Of a stretch of DNA of 13,660 nucleotides, positions 1 through 7,375 are shown one piece after another. Under the pieces are notes generated by a model that was not told the origin of the DNA, did not search any database, and was given only the letters and a program-made list of their open reading frames with translations. The first letter of the stretch is position 1, and the number at the start of each line of letters is the position of its first letter. The stretch comes from Sedimentisphaerales bacterium (lineage in GTDB: Bacteria; Planctomycetota; Phycisphaerae; Sedimentisphaerales; SG8-4), in NCBI GenBank assembly GCA_016932895.1, contig JAFGCA010000218.1:1-13660 (forward strand). Direction: 5' to 3'. Made by a program: the position numbers and the translations under genes.

Positions 1-2450
1 ATACCGGCCGCCTCGAAACGCGAATCGGCGTTGATCGTGTGCAGCCTGAAGCCCTTGCCTAACTTGGGCTTGGGGACCTTGATCTCGCGGAGACGGACAA
101 TCACACCCCACGGCATACTGTTCTGCGTGATCTTGAGCATCAGGCGGTTTGCGCCTTTCTTCAACGTGACACGAACGCGATCGGGCTCGGGCATGATCGG
201 CCGCGCTATGTTGTTGGCATGGACCACCTGCCCGTTGAGCCAGGCCTTGACGCCGTCGTCGCTGTAGATCTCCAGCATCGCGGTCCTGGACTCATCCGCC
301 TCGAACTGCGTCCGCAGGTACGCCACGCGCTGATCGCCGCCGAACTCCGCCAGCAGGTCCACATACGCCGGGTGGTTGCCCTCCGGCCTGACGGCGATGG
401 CCTTCCATTCGACGTCCGCGTCCGCTTTCTCCGGCGCGAAGGGGATATCGAACAACTGTGCGTGGTTCTTCCCCTGCTGCATGTACGGCCCGGCCACCTG
501 CCACCGTCTCAGGTAGCTCTGAACGGACGCGACCTCCAGCAACAAGGCCTCGGCCTGCTCTTTGCGTTCGGCACTCACCGGGGCCGCAGCGACCTTCTTC
601 ATCGCCGTGGCCACCGCTTTGGGCTCGGTGCCGGAGATGGCCTTCGCGATCTGCAGCGTCGCCTGGGCCGCCTCGGCCCGCAGCGACGCATCCGAAACCT
701 GTTCGCAGGCCAGCCTCATGGCCGCCGCCGTCTGGACCTTTGCCAGGGCCGCCAGGGCCGTGCGCTTCTCGTCGGCGCGTTCGGCCGCCTGCATGGCCTG
801 ATTCAATTGCCGGACTTTGCTGTCGGCCGGGGAACCACCCTGGTCAATCAGGCGAACCGCCGCGCGCAACGCCAGGACGCGATGAACCTGCTTGTCCGAC
901 GTCTTCGCTACCTCCAGCAGATCCGGCACGAACGAATCATCCGAGCTGGCCGTCAACAGGGCCCGCAACGCATCCTCGCGAAGCCCGCTGTCGTCGCCCT
1001 GTCGCAGCGCCCGTCGCAGCGCGGGACGGCCCACCGCCGAGCCCAATTGCCCCAGCGTGCCGAATAGTGCCGCTCGTTTCGGCCCCTCGGTATTGGGCAA
1101 CCGTTGCAGCACAAGCTCGGCCGCCCGATCCTCTGCCGAGACCCGCCGCGCCGTGGCGACCAGGGCCTTGGCGACATCGTCGGCCCGCCCGCCCGTTTTC
1201 TGCGCAGCCAGCAGCGTCACGAGATCGGGAATCTGCGCGGCGCCGGCCAGGTCCGCCAATGCCTTCAGCGCCGCGGCCCGCACCTGCGGAGCACGGCTCT
1301 CGGCCTGCTTCAGCAGCGATCGGCCGGCGGCATCGATCGTCACGCCGCGTGCGTGCAGCGCCTCGATCGCTTCGACCTGAAGGGCCGGATCGGACGAACG
1401 GACCAGGGACAGAATCTCTCGGTCAACGTCGTCGCCGGGCAAACGAGTCAAGCTTCGCCGCGCGGCAACCTGTTCGGCTTCCGTGCCCGAGGCCGCGCGC
1501 TCGGCCAGAATCGCTGCGAGCTGCGCGTCACCCACGCTACCGGCGGCCTCCAGCGCGGCAACCCGCACGGCGCGATATTGACTCTTCAAGGCGGTGCGAA
1601 CCAGGGACAGGGCCCCCTCTTCCTGCCGGACGCGCACGTCCAACACGGCCAGTTGCGCGTCCGCCCCCAACGTGTCCCAATGCTGCGCGCAGGCCTGAGT
1701 GACCTGCTCATCATTCAGCTCACGGATCAGCTTCAGAGCCGCTTGTCGCGCGGGGTGATCCGCCTCGCGCAGCGTCTCGACCATCAGTGTCTTGCGGCGG
1801 CTCGCGTCCGAGAGAACCAGGCCGCGCCAGGCGGCCACGCGAATCCGCAGCGGATATTTCTCTTCGAACAGCTCCCGGCAAATCCCGGCGGCGTCCGACG
1901 CATCCCCGGCGGCTTGAAGACCTTCGGCGCACTGGAGCAAGGCATCCAACACGACCGGCCGGACTTCAGACGGTGCGTCCGCAGCCGCAGCCCGCAGCGC
2001 CCCAGCAGCTCTACGGCCGCCGATTCTTCCCAGGGCCGAAGCGGATGCCGAAGCGATCACGACGTCCTTATCGGACAGCAGTGGCGTCAGGAGCGCAACG
2101 GCTTGCGGCTCGCCCCGCCAACCAAGCGAATCGATCAGGCCGGCCTTGATCGACCCGGAGCTTGCGCTTACGGCCTGACGCAGGGCTTGCCCCGCCTCCG
2201 GATACGGCATTCCCTCCAGCGCATTGCGTGCCGCGTGCGAGAGCCGTTCTTCGCCGAGCAAGGCCGCCAGCGCGGGTACGGACTCGTCGGTTCCGACGAT
2301 TCGCAGCCGAAAGCAGGCGTCGCACTTTTGCGGAACGCCGGCGTCCGACTTCAGCAGCGCGATGAGATCTTGTTCCTCGTCGGCGCCGGCACTGCCGACA
2401 AGAAGCACCAGGAGGCACGCGAGTATGTGAAACAGATGATTCTTCTTCAT
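1..2450 (-). CDS. Secreted HEAT-repeat protein with C-terminal carbohydrate-binding-like beta-sandwich (partial, 3' end outside window)
   Basis: The reading frame is open from ATG at 2450 to the window edge, giving 816 codons with no stop, so the C-terminus is missing. GAGGG lies about 8 bases before the start. Residues 1-23 form a signal peptide (MKKN, hydrophobic core, AGA before D24), so the product is probably exported. Residues 25 to about 590 are a run of Ala/Leu-rich HEAT-type helical pairs; an early one reads VPALAALLGEERLSHAARNALEGMP. From residue 647 (near base 512) comes a beta-sandwich with W-x-V-A-G-P-Y, then SDDGVKAWLNGQVVHANN and a NRLMLKITQN strand, as in galactose-binding-like domains of planctomycete exported proteins. 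The last visible residues (LHTINADSRFEAAG) resemble the start of a VCBS/FG-GAP module, which is a guess. The gene follows the Gfo/Idh gene by 54 bases and is probably co-transcribed with it. HEAT repeats suggest a binding scaffold; the ligand is unknown. Confidence 0.88.
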   Translation of the reverse strand, partial: MKKNHLFHILACLLVLLVGSAGADEEQDLIALLKSDAGVPQKCDACFRLRIVGTDESVPALAALLGEERLSHAARNALEGMPYPEAGQALRQAVSASSGSIKAGLIDSLGWRGEPQAVALLTPLLSDKDVVIASASASALGRIGGRRAAGALRAAAADAPSEVRPVVLDALLQCAEGLQAAGDASDAAGICRELFEEKYPLRIRVAAWRGLVLSDASRRKTLMVETLREADHPARQAALKLIRELNDEQVTQACAQHWDTLGADAQLAVLDVRVRQEEGALSLVRTALKSQYRAVRVAALEAAGSVGDAQLAAILAERAASGTEAEQVAARRSLTRLPGDDVDREILSLVRSSDPALQVEAIEALHARGVTIDAAGRSLLKQAESRAPQVRAAALKALADLAGAAQIPDLVTLLAAQKTGGRADDVAKALVATARRVSAEDRAAELVLQRLPNTEGPKRAALFGTLGQLGSAVGRPALRRALRQGDDSGLREDALRALLTASSDDSFVPDLLEVAKTSDKQVHRVLALRAAVRLIDQGGSPADSKVRQLNQAMQAAERADEKRTALAALAKVQTAAAMRLACEQVSDASLRAEAAQATLQIAKAISGTEPKAVATAMKKVAAAPVSAERKEQAEALLLEVASVQSYLRRWQVAGPYMQQGKNHAQLFDIPFAPEKADADVEWKAIAVRPEGNHPAYVDLLAEFGGDQRVAYLRTQFEADESRTAMLEIYSDDGVKAWLNGQVVHANNIARPIMPEPDRVRVTLKKGANRLMLKITQNSMPWGVIVRLREIKVPKPKLGKGFRLHTINADSRFEAAG

Positions 2451-2504
2451 TTGAATGCCCTCGTAATCCTCTTTTCTGGGGACAGTAGTCTGCACGGTAC
2501 CGAC

Positions 2505-3815
2505 TCAGATGCGCCACGGCGGGCGCTTGCTGTACGAAAGGAGGCGGTTGGCCTCGGCGTCACCGGCAAACGCGAGTTTGACGGGATCCCACTTGACGGA
2601 CCGTTTCAGGGCCAGGGAAATCCCCCCGATGAGAATCGCATTCATCGTGTAGACGGCGGCTTCGGGATTGCAGATGGTCAACCGGCGCGACCGGATACAG
2701 TCGAGGAAATTGCCGGAATGGCTGTCGGCATGATAGACGCGGGAATCGTCCGGGCGCAGCGGCTGTTTGAGAATGGTCGCGGGGTAGGATACCAGGTTCG
2801 AGCGGTCCACCGCGATGCGTCCCTCGGTGCCGACGAAGCAGGCCCCGCCCTCAGGACCGACGGGTTCGCCCGGGCACCCGGCAGAGTGAACGACGACACC
2901 GTTGGAGTAGTGGTAATGGACGTTGCCGTTGTCGTACTCCACCTCGATCGGCGCCTGGGGATCGGGGTTGACCGTCCACTGGATGATATCGTAATGATGG
3001 GGACTCCAGTTCACGTCCCCGATGAACATGCCGGAAAGCGCATGTCCGGCCTCGCCTCCGAACGGTCGCCAGGGCAGCGGCCCGAGCCACATGTTCCAGT
3101 CGAATCCGTCGGGCACGGGCACAGTATGGTCGGACGTCCAGGGCGTCGGGAAAAACGCGCCCGGCAATCGGTAAGCGTAGACCTCTTTAAGCCGGCCGAT
3201 GCGGCCGTTGCGGACCAGATCACAGGTGATACGGAACTTGCCTTCGTATTCCGAGCGCTGCTGCATACCGGCCTGGTAAATGCGATTGTATCGGTGGGCC
3301 GTCTCCCGCAGGATGCGACCTTCGCGCACGGTCACGGCGATCGGCTTCTCGCAGTACACATCCTTGCCGGACCGCAACGCCATCGTCGCCATGGGCGCCG
3401 CCCAATGGTACGGCACCGCCACCAGAACGGCATCGATGTCAGGCCGGGCCAGGACTTCTCGAAAGTCGTTATACGCCCGCACGCCGTTGTAGTCGGCCTG
3501 GCCGAATCTCTCGGCATAAATCTGGTTGCAACGTTTGTGGGCATGCTCGCGCCGCTCCCGCCGCACGTCGCACACAGCGAGAACCTGTACATCCTCGCGG
3601 GCCACGTAGCCGCCGGGAACGTAGGTCCAGGCCCCGCCCAGGAGATGTCCCGTGCCCTGACCGCCAAGCCCGATGAAGCCCATCCTGATCCGCTCGCTCG
3701 CCGGTGTCTTGCCTGCTCCGCCCAGGGCCGAACCGCTGATCACATACGGCAAGGCAACGGTGGACGCCGCCACCTTGAGAAACTCCCTTCGTGTCGCTCT
3801 TGTCTGATCGACCAT
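2505..3815 (-). CDS. Tat-exported Gfo/Idh/MocA family oxidoreductase
   Basis: This is a predicted NAD(P)-dependent sugar or polyol oxidoreductase of 436 aa, a usual length for the family with a leader. Residues 8-14 (TRREFLK) followed by a hydrophobic stretch form a twin-arginine signal, so the enzyme is probably exported already folded with its cofactor, as known for Zymomonas glucose-fructose oxidoreductase. The Rossmann motif GFIGLGGQG is at 46-54, CDVRRE near 82-87, and the family EKP motif at 156-158, which carries the usual catalytic lysine (K157). The C-terminal domain has DWNMWLGPLPWRPF (239-252) and the HHYD site (273-276), where family members place the catalytic His and Asp. The start at 3815 is supported by GGAG 7 bases upstream and by the Tat motif. 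The HEAT-repeat gene follows 54 bases downstream. A promoter candidate lies 55 bases upstream. The substrate cannot be read from the sequence. Confidence 0.93.
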   Translation of the reverse strand: MVDQTRATRREFLKVAASTVALPYVISGSALGGAGKTPASERIRMGFIGLGGQGTGHLLGGAWTYVPGGYVAREDVQVLAVCDVRRERREHAHKRCNQIYAERFGQADYNGVRAYNDFREVLARPDIDAVLVAVPYHWAAPMATMALRSGKDVYCEKPIAVTVREGRILRETAHRYNRIYQAGMQQRSEYEGKFRITCDLVRNGRIGRLKEVYAYRLPGAFFPTPWTSDHTVPVPDGFDWNMWLGPLPWRPFGGEAGHALSGMFIGDVNWSPHHYDIIQWTVNPDPQAPIEVEYDNGNVHYHYSNGVVVHSAGCPGEPVGPEGGACFVGTEGRIAVDRSNLVSYPATILKQPLRPDDSRVYHADSHSGNFLDCIRSRRLTICNPEAAVYTMNAILIGGISLALKRSVKWDPVKLAFAGDAEANRLLSYSKRPPWRI

Positions 3816-3869
3816 AATTCACTCCATCATACGTACCATGATTGTCCCCGTCGGGGACCGAACGGTGCT

Positions 3870-3898
3870 ATTGTAGCCTCGGATCCGCCCGAGATAAA
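3870..3898 (-). promoter_or_regulatory. Candidate sigma70-type promoter for the Gfo/Idh-HEAT operon
   Basis: On the minus strand, TTTATC (3898-3893) is followed by exactly 17 bases and then TACAAT (3875-3870), five of six matches to the -10 consensus. The -35 box is weak. The spacer contains the short dyad CTCGG-gcggat-CCGAG. A second dyad, GTCCCC-gac-GGGGAC (3858-3844), lies between the -10 box and the start codon and would fall in the 5' leader. Either dyad could be an operator or a leader hairpin. This is a visual match only. Confidence 0.45.
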
Positions 3899-4007
3899 GA
3901 CACTACCACCGGCCCGAATCGACAAAGGGCGAGAGCGGAACACAGCGGTGCACTCGCACGCATTCGTACCCGTGCGCGAACCGCTCCACAAAACCGCCCT
4001 CGCCCTT

Positions 4008-4030
4008 ACAGGACTCCGGAAAAGTCCTGT
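4008..4030 (-). terminator. Hairpin downstream of the LamG gene, possible weak terminator
   Basis: The arms ACAGGACT and AGTCCTGT form a perfect 8-bp stem around a 7-base loop. No run of T follows at once on the minus strand; a TTTT occurs about 14 bases further on. It lies in the gap between the LamG gene and the promoter candidate of the Gfo/Idh gene, where a terminator would be expected. It could instead stabilise the 3' end of the message. Confidence 0.35.
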
Positions 4031-4066
4031 CGGTACTTTACGTCACCGTTCTGAACCAAACTCAGG

Positions 4067-4095
4067 TCCCGGGTCGGCACGATCACGACCCGGGA
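4067..4095 (-). terminator. GC-rich hairpin just after the LamG stop codon
   Basis: The arms TCCCGGGTCG and CGACCCGGGA form a perfect 10-bp GC-rich stem with a 9-base loop. It starts 8 bases after the LamG gene's TAG stop, which is itself followed at once by TAA. There is no U-tract after it, so it is not a textbook intrinsic terminator. Position and strength still make termination or 3'-end protection the likely role. Confidence 0.45.
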
Positions 4096-4103
4096 TCGCG
4101 TTA

Positions 4104-7073
4104 CTACTCGGCCACCGGTCGGCCGATGGCGATATCGTCGACGTAGACGAGGCCGGCGCCGCCGGCCGTCGGCGCGCTCTTGCTGCCGACGCCGATCACC
4201 ATTTTCCTGACCCGGCTCAGGTCCACCCCGGTTAGATCGCTGTAGGGGATGATCCACTCGCGCCACGCAGAACGCAGGGCCATGGCCTCGTCGGCGTTCA
4301 CGATCGTCGCGCCGCCGCCGGTACTGTCCTCGATCCTCACGTAGATCGGCTCGGCCACGTTGCCCACCGGCTGCTCGACGCCGATTTCGGCGATCTGCCA
4401 CTGGCCGGTCACGTTGCCGGTCGTCGAGAGGTTGGAGAACTCGGCGGCCGTAACCGCATTGGCGTTGTGACTGGTAACCGCCAGACCGATCAGGACGTCA
4501 GAAGCCATCGAGACATCCACCGGCGCCGTGAACGTGACATCGGTCCAGGTGACGCCGTCGGCGGATTCCTGGGCGGTGAACACGTTGCCCGTCCGGGTCA
4601 GCTTCACCCAGCCCGAGGCGGCCACGACGTTCGTCGAGACCTGGCTCATCACGTTGCCGGTCTCGGGACGCTGCTGGAACGACATGCCATAATCCGGCGT
4701 CAGACAAACGAAGGCATGCTTGGAGCCCGGGTGCAGGCTCTCGCGGATCATCACGCCCGCCTTGGCCCAGCCGTCGGTGCGAACCATACTGTCGACGCGG
4801 ACCACCATGGAGCCGTTTCCGCTGAGGTTCTTGTAGGCGTAGCGGAACTCATCGGCGGTATCCCAGATGTCGGTCCCGATGGCATTCATGATGATCTGAC
4901 CGCCGGCGGTCTCGGCGAAACCGGAGGCGTTGCCTCGGATATGCAGCGCCAGGGTATCGGCCCCATTGGCCGTCCAGTTCTGCGCGGTCGCAAACTCGCG
5001 TTCGGTCTCGGAGTAGAACGGCGTCAGGCTGTTATCGTAAGACACCGGCATGGACTGTTGTCCGCCGTGCGCGATCACCATCTCCATGATATCACCGAGC
5101 GCCGGGTCGTACCCAACGATGGCGCCGGTACCGTTGCCCGCATAACCGTTGGGGAAGGAATCGTCCGGCGAAAAGCCCAGGCCATCGACCCACGTCTGGA
5201 ACACGCGGTCGGGGGAATCGTTCGTATAGGCCTCGAAGTCATCGATCATCCGGTACTCCGTCGTCGTGAAGCTCCAGAGGTTCCCCTCGTAGGTCCCGGT
5301 CTCACCGACTTCGTCGACTCTCCAGTAGTAGGTCGTCCCGAACTCCATGGAGGCGGGCGTGTAGCTGGGCCCGGTACTCGTGGCGGGCGCGACGGTCCCC
5401 TGCGCCACCGCCTCGGCATCGCCGTCGAAGTACACGTCGTGCGACTGGGCCTCTCGGCCGGGCCGCCAGGTCAGATCGGTTGCCAGGCTGACGTCCGTGG
5501 CGCCATCGGCCGGCTCCGGCTGTCGGGCCTGCACAGGCACGTACAAGAACCGCAGTTCGCTCAGGCTGGCGGCCATGGGATTGCCCCAGGTGGCGTTGAT
5601 GGTCAACCTGACGTGCCTGGCGGTGACGCCGCCGAAATCGACGACGGTGTTAGCGGCATACCCCGGCAGGCCGGTGCCCTTGGCGAATTCGGGCACGTTC
5701 TCCAACGCAACCCAGATCTCACCGTCCGTGGAGTACTCGATCGTGACGTCTTTGGCCCCGAAATTCATGTAGGTTTCGAGCTGGGAGTTGGCGTTCCATA
5801 CCCACAGCTCGTCCAGCTTGTATTCCTTGTCGAAGGTATATTCGACCCAGGCCGGCACACCGGCGCTCATCCACATGTGAGTCATGTCATCGGAGTGCTG
5901 GTCGTCCGGATCGAGTCCCGAGCCGTCGATCGTCTTGATGGGGCCTGATGCGACGGACTGCTGGCTGGATGCCACGGCGGTGATGTATTCGATCGGATAG
6001 GCATAGGGTTCCGCGGTGAAACTCCAGGTGTCACCCTGGAAGATTGTGCCGTCGGGGGGCGCGTTGACTTCATCGATGCGCCAGTAATACGTCTGCCCGT
6101 ATTCGAGAAGGCCGTCGGGATCATAGGTCGTGGCCGTCTGCCCCGGGCTGACGAGGACATCCCTCCCGTCGGTCGAACTGGCGTCGTTGACATCCTCGTA
6201 GACGGTCCCGAAGTACACGTCGCGCGTCGTCGCCGTCTCCACCGGCTCCCAGCTCAAGACCGCGTCCCGCGGGACGTCGGTGGCCTTATCTTCCGGGCTG
6301 GGATTGGAGGCCGTGTCTCCACCGAGTCCGGCCATGACGAGCGTAACCTCCTCCACGGACAGGGACCGGTTGTAGATGCAGACTTCGTCCATGTCACCCG
6401 AGAAGACCTCGGTGTTGCCGCTGTACCCGGCACCGCCGCCGGTGACACAGCCGATGCCCATATTGGATCCTTCGCCCGCCGCATAGAAGGAAAAGGCCCC
6501 GGAGGCCACTTCTTGCCCGTCGAGATACAGCCGGGCCGTGGTGCCGTCAAAGGTCGCCGCCACGTGCACCCAGGTCTGGACGAGTGGATTCAGAGTGTTG
6601 CCGGGCGAGACGATGGCCACCGATCCTGTTTCAAGGCGAAACGTACCGCCATTCTCCGGCCTGACTTGGAACTGGAACATCGTCGTATCGGGCCACAGAT
6701 CTCTCTTGCCGATCAGGCCTTGGTACGTGCCGCCCCCGCCGGCCCACCTGATCCACAAGGCCAAAGAAAGCTGCCCCGTCCCCTCGGCCGGATTCCAGGT
6801 TCCCAGTTCGATCCTGGTGTCTGCCGTGCCGTCACAGTTGACGCCGCCGCGTAAGTATGCCGGCGAAATCCATGTCATGCCATTGTGAAGGGTCCCGTCG
6901 TGTCCTGCGCCCGACATGTCGTGAGCGACATCACCGGCCCCTTCATCAAGCGGGTAGTACCCCACCAGGCCGTCCTTAATACCGGCGTCCGTCACCCCTG
7001 CAGCCAGCCCCAGCACCAGAATAAGAAGGGCCATGCAAGTACGTTTCCGAGAATCATACACAGTTCTCGACAT
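4104..7073 (-). CDS. Secreted multidomain protein: LamG, Fn3-like, discoidin, Fn3-like, and a nested DUF1349-like/carbohydrate-binding-like C-terminal region
   Basis: This is a 989-aa exported protein, probably at the cell surface, built only of beta-sandwich modules with no catalytic domain recognised. From the start at 7073 the order is: signal peptide (residues 1 to about 30, basic RKR then MALLILVLGLAAG); LamG/concanavalin-like jellyroll (31-251, WVHVAATFDGTTARLYLDG and DMDEVCIYNR); Fn3-like repeat 1 (256-354); F5/8-type discoidin domain (364-514); Fn3-like repeat 2 (517-605); then a module opening with MIDDFEAY (609) and closing with GLVYVDDIAIG. A DUF1349-like segment (about 720-885, with DGWAKAGVMIRESLHPGSKHAF) sits inside that last module. 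The start at 7073 is chosen for AAAGGAGG 7 bases upstream and for the signal peptide. An in-frame ATG at 7115 also has a good ribosome site and would add 14 residues. The architecture suggests glycan binding or adhesion; the ligand is unknown. Confidence 0.9.
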   Translation of the reverse strand: MSRTVYDSRKRTCMALLILVLGLAAGVTDAGIKDGLVGYYPLDEGAGDVAHDMSGAGHDGTLHNGMTWISPAYLRGGVNCDGTADTRIELGTWNPAEGTGQLSLALWIRWAGGGGTYQGLIGKRDLWPDTTMFQFQVRPENGGTFRLETGSVAIVSPGNTLNPLVQTWVHVAATFDGTTARLYLDGQEVASGAFSFYAAGEGSNMGIGCVTGGGAGYSGNTEVFSGDMDEVCIYNRSLSVEEVTLVMAGLGGDTASNPSPEDKATDVPRDAVLSWEPVETATTRDVYFGTVYEDVNDASSTDGRDVLVSPGQTATTYDPDGLLEYGQTYYWRIDEVNAPPDGTIFQGDTWSFTAEPYAYPIEYITAVASSQQSVASGPIKTIDGSGLDPDDQHSDDMTHMWMSAGVPAWVEYTFDKEYKLDELWVWNANSQLETYMNFGAKDVTIEYSTDGEIWVALENVPEFAKGTGLPGYAANTVVDFGGVTARHVRLTINATWGNPMAASLSELRFLYVPVQARQPEPADGATDVSLATDLTWRPGREAQSHDVYFDGDAEAVAQGTVAPATSTGPSYTPASMEFGTTYYWRVDEVGETGTYEGNLWSFTTTEYRMIDDFEAYTNDSPDRVFQTWVDGLGFSPDDSFPNGYAGNGTGAIVGYDPALGDIMEMVIAHGGQQSMPVSYDNSLTPFYSETEREFATAQNWTANGADTLALHIRGNASGFAETAGGQIIMNAIGTDIWDTADEFRYAYKNLSGNGSMVVRVDSMVRTDGWAKAGVMIRESLHPGSKHAFVCLTPDYGMSFQQRPETGNVMSQVSTNVVAASGWVKLTRTGNVFTAQESADGVTWTDVTFTAPVDVSMASDVLIGLAVTSHNANAVTAAEFSNLSTTGNVTGQWQIAEIGVEQPVGNVAEPIYVRIEDSTGGGATIVNADEAMALRSAWREWIIPYSDLTGVDLSRVRKMVIGVGSKSAPTAGGAGLVYVDDIAIGRPVAE
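5256..5525 (-). repeat. Second Fn3-like repeat of the LamG protein, diverged copy of 6006-6308
   Basis: The encoded segment runs from QPEPADGATDV to TYYWRVDEVGE and LWSFTTTEY. It matches the first copy at 6006-6308 in order and spacing: P-x-P-x-x-x-A-T-D-V, then HDVYF versus RDVYF, then YYWR[IV]DEV, then WSFT. It is an internal protein repeat separated by the discoidin domain, not a DNA-level repeat. Confidence 0.7.
6006..6308 (-). repeat. First Fn3-like repeat of the LamG protein
   Basis: The encoded segment starts NPSPEDKATDV, contains DVYFGTVYEDVNDAS and YYWRIDEVNAP, and ends TWSFTAEPY. It is the longer of the two diverged copies; the partner is at 5256-5525. This module is common in large exported proteins of planctomycetes. 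Confidence 0.7.
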
Positions 7074-7130
7074 GATGCATCCTCCTTTACAAAGTGTTAC
7101 GAGGGTCGTTCTCATGGTTGGTCCTCCTCG
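7074..7130 (-). promoter_or_regulatory. Two successive in-frame ribosome-binding-site and start pairs for the LamG gene
   Basis: GAGGAGG stands 7 bases before an ATG at 7115, and AAAGGAGG stands 7 bases before an in-frame ATG at 7073. No stop lies between them. The upstream start adds 14 residues (MRTTLVTLCKGGCI) ahead of the signal peptide. The downstream start gives a normal signal peptide and is preferred. See the finding on tandem starts. Confidence 0.6.
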
Positions 7131-7254
7131 AAGAAAAAATACGGACAGCAGCCTCCAACGCTTGCTATGGCGTTATCCTTATCACGCTGACGACGGCAAT
7201 CTCCATGCCGTTACTATCAGACAACCTATTCCACACGACGCTGTGACCCATTGC

Positions 7255-7284
7255 TCTATAGTCATCGACCGCACAGGCCGTCAG
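7255..7284 (-). promoter_or_regulatory. Weak promoter candidate for the LamG gene
   Basis: On the minus strand CTGACG (7284-7279) is separated by 18 bases from TATAGA (7260-7255). Each box matches the sigma70 consensus at four of six positions. Transcription would begin near 7248, giving a leader of about 175 bases. No better pair was seen in this gap, but the match is not strong. Confidence 0.28.
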
Positions 7285-7375
7285 CACCAACCATCTTGCG
7301 TCCAAACGGCGCCCTTCTGCGATGACCTGTGACCGTCACACGGCAACGGAACCACCCACACGTTCCGGCCCAGCG

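Larger units (their letters stand above)
7074..7375 (-). other. 302-base leader and intergenic region upstream of the LamG gene
   Basis: No gene was recognised between the pseudopilin stop and the LamG start. On the minus strand it holds, in order: the palindrome TGTGAC-g-GTCACA (7340-7328), a weak promoter candidate (7284-7255), a small AACGC/GCGTT hairpin (7174-7157), a T-rich stretch near 7139-7132, and two ribosome-binding sites (before 7115 and before 7073). The 8-mer CTGTGACC occurs twice on the plus strand (7241 and 7327). The length and content suggest that the LamG gene has its own promoter and a long 5' leader. Confidence 0.5.

Noticed and set aside
219..1702. Overlapping plus-strand frames of 282 and 414 codons
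   Set aside because: Both lie antisense to the HEAT-repeat gene and give Arg/Pro-rich or Leu/Arg-rich translations typical of shadows. The minus-strand frame is continuous from a signal peptide to the window edge.
1104..4235. A 1043-codon plus-strand open frame
   Set aside because: It lies antisense to the HEAT, Gfo/Idh and end of the LamG genes, crosses their boundaries, and its translation has no recognisable domain. The minus-strand genes have signal peptides, motifs and ribosome sites. It is a by-product of GC-rich codon use.
4467..5948. A 493-codon plus-strand open frame inside the LamG gene
   Set aside because: It is antisense to recognisable discoidin and Fn3-like modules; its translation is a low-complexity mix without domains.
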